A stretch of DNA of 64,000 bases, from the NCBI GenBank assembly GCA_038239345.1, contig JBBSEX010000011.1, forward strand, positions 141,687 to 205,686, in the 5' to 3' direction. This document shows positions 9,252 through 17,893 of this stretch, piece by piece. The stretch is from JBBSEX01 sp038239345 (GTDB taxonomy: Bacteria > Acidobacteriota > Terriglobia > Bryobacterales > Bryobacteraceae). The translations under genes and the position numbers were made by a program. Below the pieces are notes generated by a model that was given only the letters and a program-made list of their open reading frames with translations, had not been told where the DNA came from and made no database searches. The number at the start of each line of letters is the position of its first letter. Position 1 is the stretch's first letter.

Positions 9252-11275
9252 GTGACCTTCCCGATCACACTTCTCTCGGCTGACGTAGGAGCGACTTGGT
9301 ACGTATTCAGAAATTCCGGATGGCGTGGCGACAACAGATTTTGTCCGGCGATACTGATCTCAACGGACTCGCCGACCATCCAGCCCAGGCGTGTGTCGAG
9401 CCGTACGTAGCTGGGCACTGGACCCGATCGTAGAGATCCAACATAGAATGCGGTCGCGTCCCACTCGAGGCGATGCGGCAGGTTCATCGTGGATTGCAAT
9501 TGAGCTTGCCGCTTAGGAGAATTGCCGGAAGCGGACCCAAGGAAAGGATCGTGGCTTGACTTGTCGAGCGAGTACTGCGTCTGAAGATAGGTGAACCCGG
9601 GATTGAGGCGCCAGCGGTTAGTCACCTCCAAATGCATGGTCATTTCCAGACCATAAGTTCGTGCTTGTCCGAGATTCTCCCAGACATTTGGAATGACTAA
9701 ATGGGGAGGACCGGGTACAAGCGTGTAATAGGGCGTTCTTGGCTCCAGCGTCTGTAGGCGCCGATAGTTGCTCAGGAAGCCTGTCGCATCGAAGGCTAGC
9801 CGGCGCGAGAGACTCGTGCGGTAACCAAGCTCGTAATCAATCAGCTGAGCGGCTTTTATCCCGGAGGTGCCTATCACCTGGTAGACAGCGAAGCCGCCGC
9901 CGCTCACTGGAAACGCGGCATAGTCGAGCCGCGAATTGGCGTAGTCCCAGGCCGGTTGTTGAATCGCTTTGGAAGCCGATGCCCACACTGTCTGGCGATC
10001 CGTCGGAGTCCATACCAGTTGCACGCTGGGTTCATACTCGAATCCGGTGTAGACGTTATGCTCGAACTTCGATCCGATAGTCAGCGAGAGAGAGTTTGTC
10101 AGCTTCACCTCATCCTGGATGAAAGTACTTAAAAGGTTGCTCCTCTGATTACCCGAACCGAAGGAAATCGCGTATCCCCCAGTGACACTTTCGTCCACCA
10201 GACGATACCCGGCCCCTACTACAACGTCGTTCCGCGATCCCTCATGAAAGTGATACTGAAAATCGAAATCACCCGTATTGCGAACTTCCATTCCCGCGTC
10301 GAAGCGCCGGACGCGATCGTAATAAACCTGGAGAGTTGAGTCTGAACCGTCGGAGAAAATGTGATTCCAGCGTCCAAGCAAATTCCCCACGCCAACACGA
10401 ACCTTGTCGTTTAAGGTGTATTCTTCCGGTAGCCTATTTGAGAAAAGCGTGGTGATGGTCTGGCCTTCCGATGTCCCTGAAATGTCGCCTTGCACTGTTA
10501 GTTTGTCGCGCGCCGATAAATTCCAATCGGAGCGGAATCCAGCCTGCGACCCGTGCCACCCATCCGCAGCCTGTCGCCCATCGCCGTACCTTGAGTTCTC
10601 GACCCGGAAGGACCGTCCATAGACGCGATAGGCTCCTTTCGTGCCAGCTGTCCCTCCGAACTGCATCACGCCGGTGGCACTGTCAGTGGATCCCGTGCTA
10701 ACGCTAATCAAACCCCCAAGAGTATCTTTGGTGTTCTTAGTGATGATATTGATGACACCGTTTACCGCGTTGGCGCCCCAAACCGTTCCGCCGGGTCCGC
10801 GAATGATTTCGATGCGTTCGATATCTTCAAGCGGGAGGCTCTGCTCATCCCAGTAGACGCCGGAAAACGCCGGATCAAAGATAGTGCGGCCGTCCACAAG
10901 CACTAAGACTTTATTCGAATAGCGGTCGTTGAACCCTCGAACACTGATTGCCCAGGTATGCGCATTAATACGCGCTACTTCAACACCAGGCGCCATGCGC
11001 AGCAAATCGGGGATATTGTTCATCCCAGAGCGGCGGATGTCGTCCTGAGTGATGACGAAGACTGCCGCACCCGTGCGCGAAAGCGATTGTTCTCTCTTGG
11101 ACACCGATGTCACCCGAAGATTCATGAGACCTTCCAAATCCAAGGCCTGCAAATCCGGAGATTGAGCGCTGGCGCCAAACGGAAATATTGCGACCAGCGC
11201 CGTGACGCACAATATCCGCAGCGCAATTGCCAAGCGCCTCAGGCGGATTGCAGTTGACCTACTGGTAAAACACAT
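9239..11275 (-). CDS. TonB-dependent outer-membrane receptor (678 aa)
   Basis: A signal peptide (~1-35, ending near FGASA) is followed by a plug domain (ITQDDIRRSGMNNIPDLLRMAPGVEVARI, RIEIIRGPGGTVWGANAVNGVINIITK) and a C-terminal 22-strand-like barrel ending in KVTWHF, the aromatic terminal residue used by the BAM machinery. The substrate cannot be read; the plug is of the CirA/FepA/BtuB-like type. ATG 11275 is chosen because GGAG lies six bases upstream; another in-frame ATG at 11317 would add 14 residues before the signal peptide. First gene of a unit with the YfiR-like protein and the hybrid kinase, suggesting that transport or occupancy is sensed. Confidence 0.92.
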   Translation of the reverse strand: MCFTSRSTAIRLRRLAIALRILCVTALVAIFPFGASAQSPDLQALDLEGLMNLRVTSVSKREQSLSRTGAAVFVITQDDIRRSGMNNIPDLLRMAPGVEVARINAHTWAISVRGFNDRYSNKVLVLVDGRTIFDPAFSGVYWDEQSLPLEDIERIEIIRGPGGTVWGANAVNGVINIITKNTKDTLGGLISVSTGSTDSATGVMQFGGTAGTKGAYRVYGRSFRVENSRYGDGRQAADGWHGSQAGFRSDWNLSARDKLTVQGDISGTSEGQTITTLFSNRLPEEYTLNDKVRVGVGNLLGRWNHIFSDGSDSTLQVYYDRVRRFDAGMEVRNTGDFDFQYHFHEGSRNDVVVGAGYRLVDESVTGGYAISFGSGNQRSNLLSTFIQDEVKLTNSLSLTIGSKFEHNVYTGFEYEPSVQLVWTPTDRQTVWASASKAIQQPAWDYANSRLDYAAFPVSGGGFAVYQVIGTSGIKAAQLIDYELGYRTSLSRRLAFDATGFLSNYRRLQTLEPRTPYYTLVPGPPHLVIPNVWENLGQARTYGLEMTMHLEVTNRWRLNPGFTYLQTQYSLDKSSHDPFLGSASGNSPKRQAQLQSTMNLPHRLEWDATAFYVGSLRSGPVPSYVRLDTRLGWMVGESVEISIAGQNLLSPRHPEFLNTYQVAPTSAERSVIGKVTWHF

Positions 11276-11373
11276 GACGGTCTCCGGTTTGCATAATCGT
11301 TTTTGTAGCTGGACCATTTACCAGGCCCCGCTTCACCTCCCCTATCTCATCGTCCAGGACTACTCTTCCATGA

Positions 11374-11583
11374 GCGAATTGTTATGGGCGGCGGTGCGCG
11401 TGCCTTTATGAGCTAGCGGTGAAGAAGAATCCGGGGAAGTATTCTAATTACATGCTGCAGCCGCAATTGATTACAAGTGAGCCACAGCCGGGCCTGGTTT
11501 TCCCTTGGAAGCGGGAAATGACTACCCAGGAACGGGACGAGTTTATAGAGTGCGCTGGGGACCTTTTGTCGAAACTCGGTTAG
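11374..11583 (+). pseudogene. Possible C-terminal remnant of a sulfotransferase-like gene
   Basis: A 69-codon open stretch with no preceding gene body ends in a tag at 11581. Its last part (PWKREMTTQERDEF...AGDLLSKLG) resembles the closing helix of PAPS-dependent sulfotransferases, which often read W+..LT.E....FE..AGDLL.ELGY. An in-frame stop at 11371 cuts it off upstream, and only an ATG at 11452 (43 codons) could start it. It overlaps the 3' end of the glycosyltransferase by 41 bases. Reading it as a decayed glycan-modification gene is inference from a short match; it could be a chance open frame. Confidence 0.3.
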
Positions 11584-12997
11584 GAACTATAGAGGAACGC
11601 CCCCTGCTCTTGGCAACCCCGCGGATCCAGGGGCCGAGCAGTTGACTGACAATTTTGTTTCGCAACAGCGTCTGCGTCCAACTCCACGTCGCGGAATTAT
11701 ATAAGGAAGATAGGTGATGCTCTAGAGCCGACACTTTTTCTTGGGCCGTGAGCAGTTGACTTTGAGCCAGCCCGAGCTGTTCCGCCTCGGCCCTCTGAAT
11801 CACGGCAGTTCGCTCCAGCTCTTGCTGCAGTCGACGGTTCTCCGCGAGAATCAATTCTCCGTCCGCTTGCCGAGACAGTAACGTCTGCTCCAAAGCCTCG
11901 CACTGCCGATGTGATTGTTCTTTTTCGCGGATCATGCCTTCGATGCGCAAATCGCGCTCCTCCAACTGCCAGGCAGTCTGCGCTCCTGTCTTATAACGCG
12001 GCGCGCAGTGAGTCAAATATTGCGAGATGGCGCGGTCCGCCTCATAAGAGGGCAAGAGGGGTGAGGTTCGAGCCGTGGCGATGACCCGCTCATAAATACT
12101 CACCAGCCGGTCAACGGCGGGCGAGAGAGGGCACAACTCGCGAACGATTCTCGACAAGGCGTCGCCATCTTCGGCGTCGTAGCCGCTGAGCTCCGCCTGT
12201 AAAAGATCCATCCGCATGGGCGAGGAAAGCGTTCGCACACCGAAATTGAAGCGCCGCAGCGAAGCAAAATTCCTGCGAGTCACCAATGGCCCTAGCCGGC
12301 CCGGCGTACTCAGAATCACCGCCGCGCCCACAGCCATAGCTTCGATCGCCGACCTTCCCTTAGCAAATACAATGTCGTAGTTCGCCAACAGATTCCCAGT
12401 TCGGCACACCGATCTTTCGCTACCCGTTCCAATCGCGTCGAGCTCGATTCCCGCCGCCTGGCAGGCTTCGCGCAACATAGGCAGGTCGTTATTTTCGGCG
12501 AACTCGTTACCGAAGGCCAGGGACCGGCGTGGAACTTGGGGCAGCGGAGATCGCGGCGGAAAAAGACCGGGATCAAAGAAATTGTAAATTACGTCGATTT
12601 GCTCCGGCGCGATTCCGCCTTCTACAATCAAGCGCTCTCTGCACAATTCGTCTACCGCCACATAATGCAGAATTCGCGGAAAGCGCAGAGTAGCCTCTTG
12701 CCACGGCAGCCATCCGTGACAATAATAAATCGCCGGTGTTTGCGGAAACCAGAGCATCGCCGTCAGGGCTTCGTAATGGTGCTGCCCGTGAATGATGTCC
12801 GGCGCTTCGCCCATCGTGCCCAAACTGTCGATTACGGGGATTGTTGCGGCCCGCAACTCTTCAGCGACTGCGCCGAGCGTCATACTATATGCGACCGGGC
12901 TATGCCCTCGACGCATCAACTCCACCGCCAGATCGCGGATGTACAATTCGCTGCCCGCGCGCCCAGCCAGCGTGTTATTGGTCAGCAGAATTCTCAT
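11543..12997 (-). CDS. Glycosyltransferase-like protein with C-terminal coiled coil (484 aa)
   Basis: The N-terminus MRILLTNNTLAGRAGSELYI is the typical opening of GT-B (GT4-like) glycosyltransferases, with the glycine-rich acceptor loop. Mid-protein there is a second Rossmann-like half with FAKGRSAIEAMAVGAAVIL, the usual E-x7-E-like donor region (KGRSAIEAMAVG). Residues ~345-440 are Glu/Gln/Leu-rich heptads predicted to form a coiled coil (QLEERDLRIEGMIREKEQ, LQQELERTAVIQRAEAEQLG), followed by a basic tail. It overlaps the upstream acyltransferase gene by ATGA, so the two are co-translated. It probably builds a surface polysaccharide or glycolipid; sugar and acceptor are unknown. Confidence 0.8.
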   Translation of the reverse strand: MRILLTNNTLAGRAGSELYIRDLAVELMRRGHSPVAYSMTLGAVAEELRAATIPVIDSLGTMGEAPDIIHGQHHYEALTAMLWFPQTPAIYYCHGWLPWQEATLRFPRILHYVAVDELCRERLIVEGGIAPEQIDVIYNFFDPGLFPPRSPLPQVPRRSLAFGNEFAENNDLPMLREACQAAGIELDAIGTGSERSVCRTGNLLANYDIVFAKGRSAIEAMAVGAAVILSTPGRLGPLVTRRNFASLRRFNFGVRTLSSPMRMDLLQAELSGYDAEDGDALSRIVRELCPLSPAVDRLVSIYERVIATARTSPLLPSYEADRAISQYLTHCAPRYKTGAQTAWQLEERDLRIEGMIREKEQSHRQCEALEQTLLSRQADGELILAENRRLQQELERTAVIQRAEAEQLGLAQSQLLTAQEKVSALEHHLSSLYNSATWSWTQTLLRNKIVSQLLGPWIRGVAKSRGRSSIVPNRVSTKGPQRTL

Positions 12998-13896
12998 TCC
13001 GCTGGAGCGCTCGATTCCATTTCCGCCAATTTACGCAGAAGCCGCCGATGTGGGATCGCGAAGTTTCCACTGCACCGCGCGCCTGCGGGAACATCGCGAA
13101 TCACAACCGCTCCTAAGCTGATGACAGCCTGATCGCCGATGTTCAGATTGTTGGAAATAATCGCGCCTGGGCCAACCCATGCATCGTCGCCAATAACGAC
13201 ATTTCCGTTGATGATGGCACCGTGGCCGACGAATGTGCGCGCACCCACCCGCACGCCGTGGGAGACGAAGCTTCGCGCCCCGATGCGCGCCTCATGTGCA
13301 ATCCGCGTGTCATTGCCGAACAATCCCGTGGCAATTACCGCACCGGGTAAGATATGGGCACCGGCGCCAATGGTCAAGCCACCAGCATGACTCATTTCGA
13401 TCATCGGCCGGCTGCTTCGCACAGTTTGAAATCCCACGCCGCCCAGCACCGCTCCAGCGCCAATCGTTACGCCTTCTTCAATGACGCAGCGCTCTAAAAT
13501 ACTGGCGTTCGGGCCTACGCTCGTCCCGCCAGCGATCCGTACATTCTTCTCGGCGATAAAGGCGGTCGAATGGATTTGCGCCCCGGCGTCGATGCTGGTT
13601 TCAAAATCCTTCCGATAAAATCCGCAGCGCGCCAGGTGGTTATGAAGATTGGCGAATGTCACGCGGGGAGCCAGGCAAACGCCGACACCCCTGCCTTGCG
13701 GAACATGCACGGCAAGTTCTGGTGTGGTGAGCACCGCCGTGATCCACTCTTTTTGTTCCAACCCGGCGGCCGAGCGAAAATTTTCCAGAAAGACCAGCAT
13801 TTCCGGCGAGCGATCGGTCAGAAATCCGAGGGTCCGGAAATGGCCGCCGCGCAGTACCGATATTCCGGCTATCACTTCAATATCTGTTAGCTGCAT
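12994..13896 (-). CDS. LpxD-like left-handed beta-helix acyltransferase (about 300 aa)
   Basis: An N-terminal ~100-residue domain resembling the uridine-binding domain of LpxD is followed by about ten hexapeptide repeats (IGAGAVLGGVGFQ, IGARSFVSHGVRVGARTFVGHG, IGDDAWVGPGAIISNN, IGDQAVISLGAVV). LpxD adds a 3-OH acyl chain to UDP-GlcN in lipid A synthesis; this protein is not in an lpx cluster and may acylate another sugar nucleotide (inference). The start at ATG 13896 (MQLTDIEV) gives the family-like N-terminus; an in-frame ATG at 13974 would overlap the divergent ligase start. It overlaps the glycosyltransferase by four bases. The ~76-base space up to 13973 must hold both divergent promoters. 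Confidence 0.78.
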   Translation of the reverse strand: MQLTDIEVIAGISVLRGGHFRTLGFLTDRSPEMLVFLENFRSAAGLEQKEWITAVLTTPELAVHVPQGRGVGVCLAPRVTFANLHNHLARCGFYRKDFETSIDAGAQIHSTAFIAEKNVRIAGGTSVGPNASILERCVIEEGVTIGAGAVLGGVGFQTVRSSRPMIEMSHAGGLTIGAGAHILPGAVIATGLFGNDTRIAHEARIGARSFVSHGVRVGARTFVGHGAIINGNVVIGDDAWVGPGAIISNNLNIGDQAVISLGAVVIRDVPAGARCSGNFAIPHRRLLRKLAEMESSAPAE

Positions 13897-13972
13897 AGAG
13901 CGAGCGCTGAATATCCCCTCGAATACACTGACATAATAGACCATCAATCGCGGTAGAGGAGAAACGAATCGC

Positions 13973-15508
13973 ATGAGCGACGCGCTTACTATCGCGGGTC
14001 TGCTGAATCTTGGCCACGTCGATCATCTGGCGATCGCCGATTACCGCGGCGAGGGCCTGACGTATAGACGAGTTCGGCTCTTAATAGAAGATACACACGA
14101 GTTCCTGGCGAATCTCGGTTTAACCGGCCAAGATACAGTGGCAGTTTCGCTGCGCAATGGACCGGAAACCGCGGCTCTTTTTCTGGCTCTCTGCTCTTAT
14201 TGCCGCGTTGCACCGCTAAATCCTAGTTATACGGCGCCAGAGATCGCATTCGCGCTCGATGATTTACAGGCCCGGGCTATCGTGACGACGGTAGATAACG
14301 ATACAGCCGTTGCGGCGGCGAGGCTGAGCGGTGTCCGGCTGATCCTGCTTGAGACCTCCACGCAGCCCGGTGCCTTCCACTTGCACGCGGATCCGATTGG
14401 CGAAAGGAGCGTACGGCGGGTGCCCGGCTGCGACGACATCGCCTTGCTCCTGCATACATCGGGGACTACGGCGCGTCCGAAGCTGGTCCCGCTGACGCAG
14501 CGCAATCTTTATCTTTCCGCGATCAACGTAGCCGCGGTATTGGAATTGCGCGCGGTCGATCGTTGTCTCAGCATCATGCCTTTATTTCACATTCACGGTT
14601 TGGTGGCCGGGCTCCTGGCGTCCATCGCCGCCGGCGCTACCGTTTGCTGCGCTCCGGGCTTTCAAGCGACCAGTGTTTTCTCATGGCTGGAAGCTTCACA
14701 AGCCACCTGGTATACGGCGGTACCAACGATGCATCAGGCGATCCTGTTACGCGCCCGCCACAATTCCAGGATGCTCGCAAACCATACATTGCGTCTGATT
14801 CGTTCCTCATCTTCCCCGCTCTACCCGGCGGTGTGGAAGCAATTGGAGTCAACGTTCGGCGTGCCCGTCATCAACGCATATGGGATGACCGAGGCCGCGC
14901 ATCAGATCAGTAGCGTGCGTCTTTCCGACGGCAAGAACGAGAGTCTGCAAGGCACCGTCGGCTGGCCATCTGGCCCGGAAGTGGCGATCCTCGATTGCGA
15001 GGGCTTACTGCTGCCCGCGGGACAAATCGGCGAGGTCGCCCTGCGCGGTCCGCAGATCATGAGCGCTTACCTCCAACCCGCGGGTATCAATGAGGCAGCT
15101 TTCGTAAACGGGTGGTTTCGAACCGGCGATGAAGGATTCCTGAATGCCCTCGGGGTACTGACTTTGTGCGGACGCATCAAGGAAATGATTAATAGCGGTG
15201 GAGAAAAAATCTCGCCCTACGAGGTGGAGGAAGCGTTGCTGAACCACGATGCAGTGTCCCAAGCCGTCGCCTTTGCCGCTCCGCATGCCCTCTTGGGTGA
15301 AGAAGTCGTGGCGGCCGTGGTGTCGCGCGAGGGGTGTCAGCTCGATACCCGTCATCTTCTACTGGCACTCCGATCCAGCCTCGCCCGCTGCAAGACTCCG
15401 CGGCGTATCGTCATAGTCGACGAAATTCCCCGAGGCGCGACCGGAAAGGTGCAACGGATCGGCTTGGCGGCCCGGTTAGGGATGGCGAAGAAGGATTTTC
15501 ACGGGTAA
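13973..15508 (+). CDS. AMP-dependent acyl-CoA synthetase / ligase (511 aa)
   Basis: This is an ANL-superfamily adenylating enzyme: P-loop-like LLLHTSGTTARPKLVPLTQ (~159-177), A5 motif NAYGMTEAAHQIS, A7/A8 GWFRTGDEGFLN...GRIKEMINSGGEKISP, and the C-terminal lysine motif PRGATGKVQR. These motifs form acyl-AMP and then a thioester. It resembles the oxalate-CoA/fatty-acid-CoA ligase branch; the substrate is unknown. A GAGGA Shine-Dalgarno lies ~12 bases before the ATG. It is divergent from the LpxD-like acyltransferase, so it might supply acyl groups for it (inference). Confidence 0.87.
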   Translation: MSDALTIAGLLNLGHVDHLAIADYRGEGLTYRRVRLLIEDTHEFLANLGLTGQDTVAVSLRNGPETAALFLALCSYCRVAPLNPSYTAPEIAFALDDLQARAIVTTVDNDTAVAAARLSGVRLILLETSTQPGAFHLHADPIGERSVRRVPGCDDIALLLHTSGTTARPKLVPLTQRNLYLSAINVAAVLELRAVDRCLSIMPLFHIHGLVAGLLASIAAGATVCCAPGFQATSVFSWLEASQATWYTAVPTMHQAILLRARHNSRMLANHTLRLIRSSSSPLYPAVWKQLESTFGVPVINAYGMTEAAHQISSVRLSDGKNESLQGTVGWPSGPEVAILDCEGLLLPAGQIGEVALRGPQIMSAYLQPAGINEAAFVNGWFRTGDEGFLNALGVLTLCGRIKEMINSGGEKISPYEVEEALLNHDAVSQAVAFAAPHALLGEEVVAAVVSREGCQLDTRHLLLALRSSLARCKTPRRIVIVDEIPRGATGKVQRIGLAARLGMAKKDFHG

Positions 15509-15509
15509 A

Positions 15510-15541
15510 CCATACGGAAGGTTTACTTCCTGGCAGTATGG
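15510..15541 (-). terminator. Stem-loop between acyl-CoA ligase and tRNA-Pro
   Basis: Nested inverted repeats CCATAC...GTATGG (15510-15515 / 15536-15541) and GGAAG-GTTTA-CTTCC inside. Read on the minus strand it follows the tRNA and is flanked by T-rich sequence, so it may terminate the tRNA transcript. The U-tract after the stem is short (TTTACC), so the call is tentative. Confidence 0.4.
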
Positions 15542-15557
15542 AAAAAAGGGGATTAGT

Positions 15558-15635
15558 TGGTCGGGCCGCCGGGATTTGAACCCGGGACCTCTTGCACCCC
15601 AAGCAAGCGCGCTAGCCAGGCTGCGCTACGGCCCG
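15558..15635 (-). tRNA. tRNA-Pro (anticodon GGG)
   Basis: On the minus strand a full cloverleaf can be drawn: acceptor CGGGCCG/CGGCCCG, D-arm GCGC...GCGC, anticodon stem CTTGC/GCAAG with loop TTGGGGT (anticodon GGG, reading CCC/CCU codons), T-arm CCGGG-TTCAAAT-CCCGG, discriminator A and an encoded CCA (15560-15558). The T-loop TTCAAAT is canonical. Confidence 0.96.
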
Positions 15636-15692
15636 AAGTATTCATTCTATCGCAAACCATTCTCCGGGGTCTGGAAATTTGCAGTTACCGTT

Positions 15693-16241
15693 TTAGTGCG
15701 TTGGTAAATACTTCGCCGGTATTTCCAGACCCGGCCGTTCGGAATCCCAGAGAATCGTGAGGATCCAATATCGATCGCCATCCTTGATCAGTTGAATGCT
15801 ATTGACGCCGCGCGCGAAGGGCTTGGCATCGTCCATTGCATGGCGGCTTTCGTAGGTGGAAAATACGTGCACGATGTTGCCGAAATTCTCCGCCTGCTCA
15901 TGGATACCCACTTCAAAAAATCCATTCGCAGCCATGTTCGGCGACGCTTGCGAGATGAAATCCTCGACGCTCATGTTCCGCAAATCCGTTGACTTTCCGT
16001 CGGCGGCGGGAACGGTGCGAGCCAAGCGACCTTCGGGAACGAAGAGCGAGCGAAAACGAGTCCAATCGCGGGGCTGCCCCTTCGCGCCAGAGATGCATTC
16101 ATAGACGGCCTTCACGATTGCCTGCGGAGTGGCAACATCCGGCGCCTTGGGGGAGGGCCAACCGGCGGGAGGCGTCAAGCCGTACATGGTCGAAGCGGCG
16201 ATCAGCAGCAACGACAGCGGCCCAACATTTTTAGAATTCAT
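15693..16241 (-). CDS. Exported NTF2/SnoaL-like protein of unknown function (182 aa)
   Basis: An N-terminal hydrophobic signal-like segment (PLSLLLIAASTMYGLT) is followed by a single alpha+beta domain with the pattern of NTF2-like cone folds: a helical start (QAIVKAVYECISG..DWTRFRSLFVPEGRL) and late strands (IVHVFSTYESRH, GVNSIQLIKDGDRYWILTILWDSE). Such domains are found in secreted accessory proteins without a conserved active site. No operon partner: the gene lies between the tRNA and the glnA terminator. Confidence 0.65.
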   Translation of the reverse strand: MNSKNVGPLSLLLIAASTMYGLTPPAGWPSPKAPDVATPQAIVKAVYECISGAKGQPRDWTRFRSLFVPEGRLARTVPAADGKSTDLRNMSVEDFISQASPNMAANGFFEVGIHEQAENFGNIVHVFSTYESRHAMDDAKPFARGVNSIQLIKDGDRYWILTILWDSERPGLEIPAKYLPTH

Positions 16242-16317
16242 TAATGAATACCTCGATGAATATATTTATAATAGCGACAATATGGAATGCATCCAGCGCG
16301 ATTCACCAAAAATAGAA

Positions 16318-16363
16318 AAGGGGCGGTCTCTTCGACCACCCCTATATGCAACCGCCCTTTTTT
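16318..16363 (-). terminator. Bidirectional intrinsic terminator after glnA
   Basis: GGGCGGT (16321-16327) pairs with ACCGCCC (16351-16357). On the minus strand, the direction of glnA, the hairpin follows the stop within a few bases and is continued by CCCCTTTTCTATTTTT. A run of six T also follows on the plus strand. Confidence 0.75.
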
Positions 16364-16364
16364 A

Positions 16365-17774
16365 CTAAATGTCGTAATAAAGAGCGAACTCGTATGGATG
16401 GGGGCGTAAGCGGACGGCGTCGGCTTCGTGCTTTCGCTTGTAATTGATGAAGGTCTCGATCAGCTCTTCGGTGAAGACATCGCCCTTGAGCATGAATCCA
16501 TGATCGTCTTCCAGACACCCTAGTGCTTCTTCAAGCGACGCCGGCATCGACGGCACGAGCTTCATCTCTTCCGGCGACAGATCGTAGATATCCTTATCCA
16601 GAGATTCGCCCGGATCCATCTTATTCAGTACGCCATCGAGGCCGGCCATCATCATCGCGGCGAACGCGAGATAAGGATTCGCCGACGGATCCGGTGGGCG
16701 GAACTCAACGCGCTTCGCTTTAGGACTCGCTGAATACATTGGAATACGGACGGCCGCCGAGCGATTGCGGCGGGAATACGCCAGGTTCACAGGTGCTTCG
16801 TAGCCCGGCACCAAACGCTTGTAGCTATTCGTGGTCGGCGCAATGATCGCGGCCAGAGCGCGTGCATGCTTCAACAAACCGCCGATATACCACAGGGCCA
16901 TCTGACTCAGTCCCGCGTATAGATCACCGGCAAAGAGCGGGCCGCCGTCTTTCCACAGACTCTGGTGAACGTGCATCCCACTGCCGTTATCGCCGAACAG
17001 AGGCTTGGGCATGAAGGTAACCGTCTTGCCGTACTGATAGGCGACATTCCGCACGACATATTTGTACAACATCATGTTGTCGGCGGACTTCACCAGGGTA
17101 TCGAAACGCTGATCAATTTCGCATTGTCCGCCAGTGGCCACTTCATGGTGATGGCACTCAATATTGAGCCCACAGCGGATCATCGTCTCTACCATCTCAC
17201 CACGAAGATCTTGATGATGATCGGTGGGCGGCACGGGGAAGTAGCCTTCCTTGTACCGCGGCCGATAGCCAAGATTGTTTTCCTGACGGCCAGTGTTCCA
17301 GCGCCCTTCGTCGGCATCGATGAAGTAATAACCGGAATGCTGATTCTGGTCGAAACGGACGTTGTCGAAGATGAAAAACTCAGCTTCGGCGCCAAAGTAA
17401 GCGGTGTCGGCCAGACCGGAATTCTTCAGGTACATTTCGGCTTTTCTGGCGATCCAGCGGGGGTCCCGTTCATAGTGCTGGCGTGTGATCGGGTCAATCA
17501 CTTCGCTGGTCATTACGATGGTCGGAATCTCGGTAAAAGGGTCGATGAAGACGGTCGAAGGGTCGGGGATCAAGAGCATGTCGCTCTCGTTGATCGCGGC
17601 CCATCCGCGGATGCTCGAGCCATCGATTCCGAACCCGGCTTCGAACGATTCTTCTTCAAGCACGTTGATCGGGTAGGAGATGTGTTGCGAGAGTCCCGGG
17701 AGATCCGTAAAGCGCAGATCTACCTGCCGAACTTCGTTCTTCTTGGCAAATTCAAGTACTTCTTTAGGGCTCAA
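16365..17774 (-). CDS. glnA: Glutamine synthetase type I (about 469 aa)
   Basis: It makes glutamine from glutamate, ammonia and ATP. Seen: FGIDGSSIRGW, the metal-binding GAEAEFFIFD, HHEVATGGQCEID, the ATP-site NGSGMHVHQSLW, KRLVPGYEAPVNLA, RSAAVRIP and EFRPPDPSANPYLAFAA. The tyrosine in DIYDLSPEE matches the adenylylation site of GSI-beta enzymes, so covalent control by GlnE is possible. Start choice: AGGAGG at 17780-17785 lies five bases before TTG at 17774, giving a family-like N-terminus LSPKEVLEF; an in-frame ATG at 17813 would add 13 residues and put this ribosome site inside the gene. Confidence 0.95.
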   Translation of the reverse strand: MSPKEVLEFAKKNEVRQVDLRFTDLPGLSQHISYPINVLEEESFEAGFGIDGSSIRGWAAINESDMLLIPDPSTVFIDPFTEIPTIVMTSEVIDPITRQHYERDPRWIARKAEMYLKNSGLADTAYFGAEAEFFIFDNVRFDQNQHSGYYFIDADEGRWNTGRQENNLGYRPRYKEGYFPVPPTDHHQDLRGEMVETMIRCGLNIECHHHEVATGGQCEIDQRFDTLVKSADNMMLYKYVVRNVAYQYGKTVTFMPKPLFGDNGSGMHVHQSLWKDGGPLFAGDLYAGLSQMALWYIGGLLKHARALAAIIAPTTNSYKRLVPGYEAPVNLAYSRRNRSAAVRIPMYSASPKAKRVEFRPPDPSANPYLAFAAMMMAGLDGVLNKMDPGESLDKDIYDLSPEEMKLVPSMPASLEEALGCLEDDHGFMLKGDVFTEELIETFINYKRKHEADAVRLRPHPYEFALYYDI

Positions 17775-17785
17775 TCTAACCTCCT
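17775..17785 (-). promoter_or_regulatory. Strong Shine-Dalgarno selecting a TTG start for glnA
   Basis: On the minus strand AGGAGG, then a five-base spacer TTAGA, then TTG. It is a consensus ribosome site placed 13 codons inside the longest ATG-initiated frame, which argues that the TTG is the true start. Confidence 0.65.
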
Positions 17786-17893
17786 GGGCGGGATCAGGTC
17801 CACACTTGGACAAGTCGAACGAGGACGAGAGTGTAGACGATTTAATTTGTTAGAATAACACAGCTTGTTCAATCGATAGCGTGCGATTCCGGC

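Noticed and set aside
11276..11373. Cobalamin or other riboswitch ahead of the TonB receptor
   Set aside because: No conserved box (for example the B12-box) or strong structured core could be seen.
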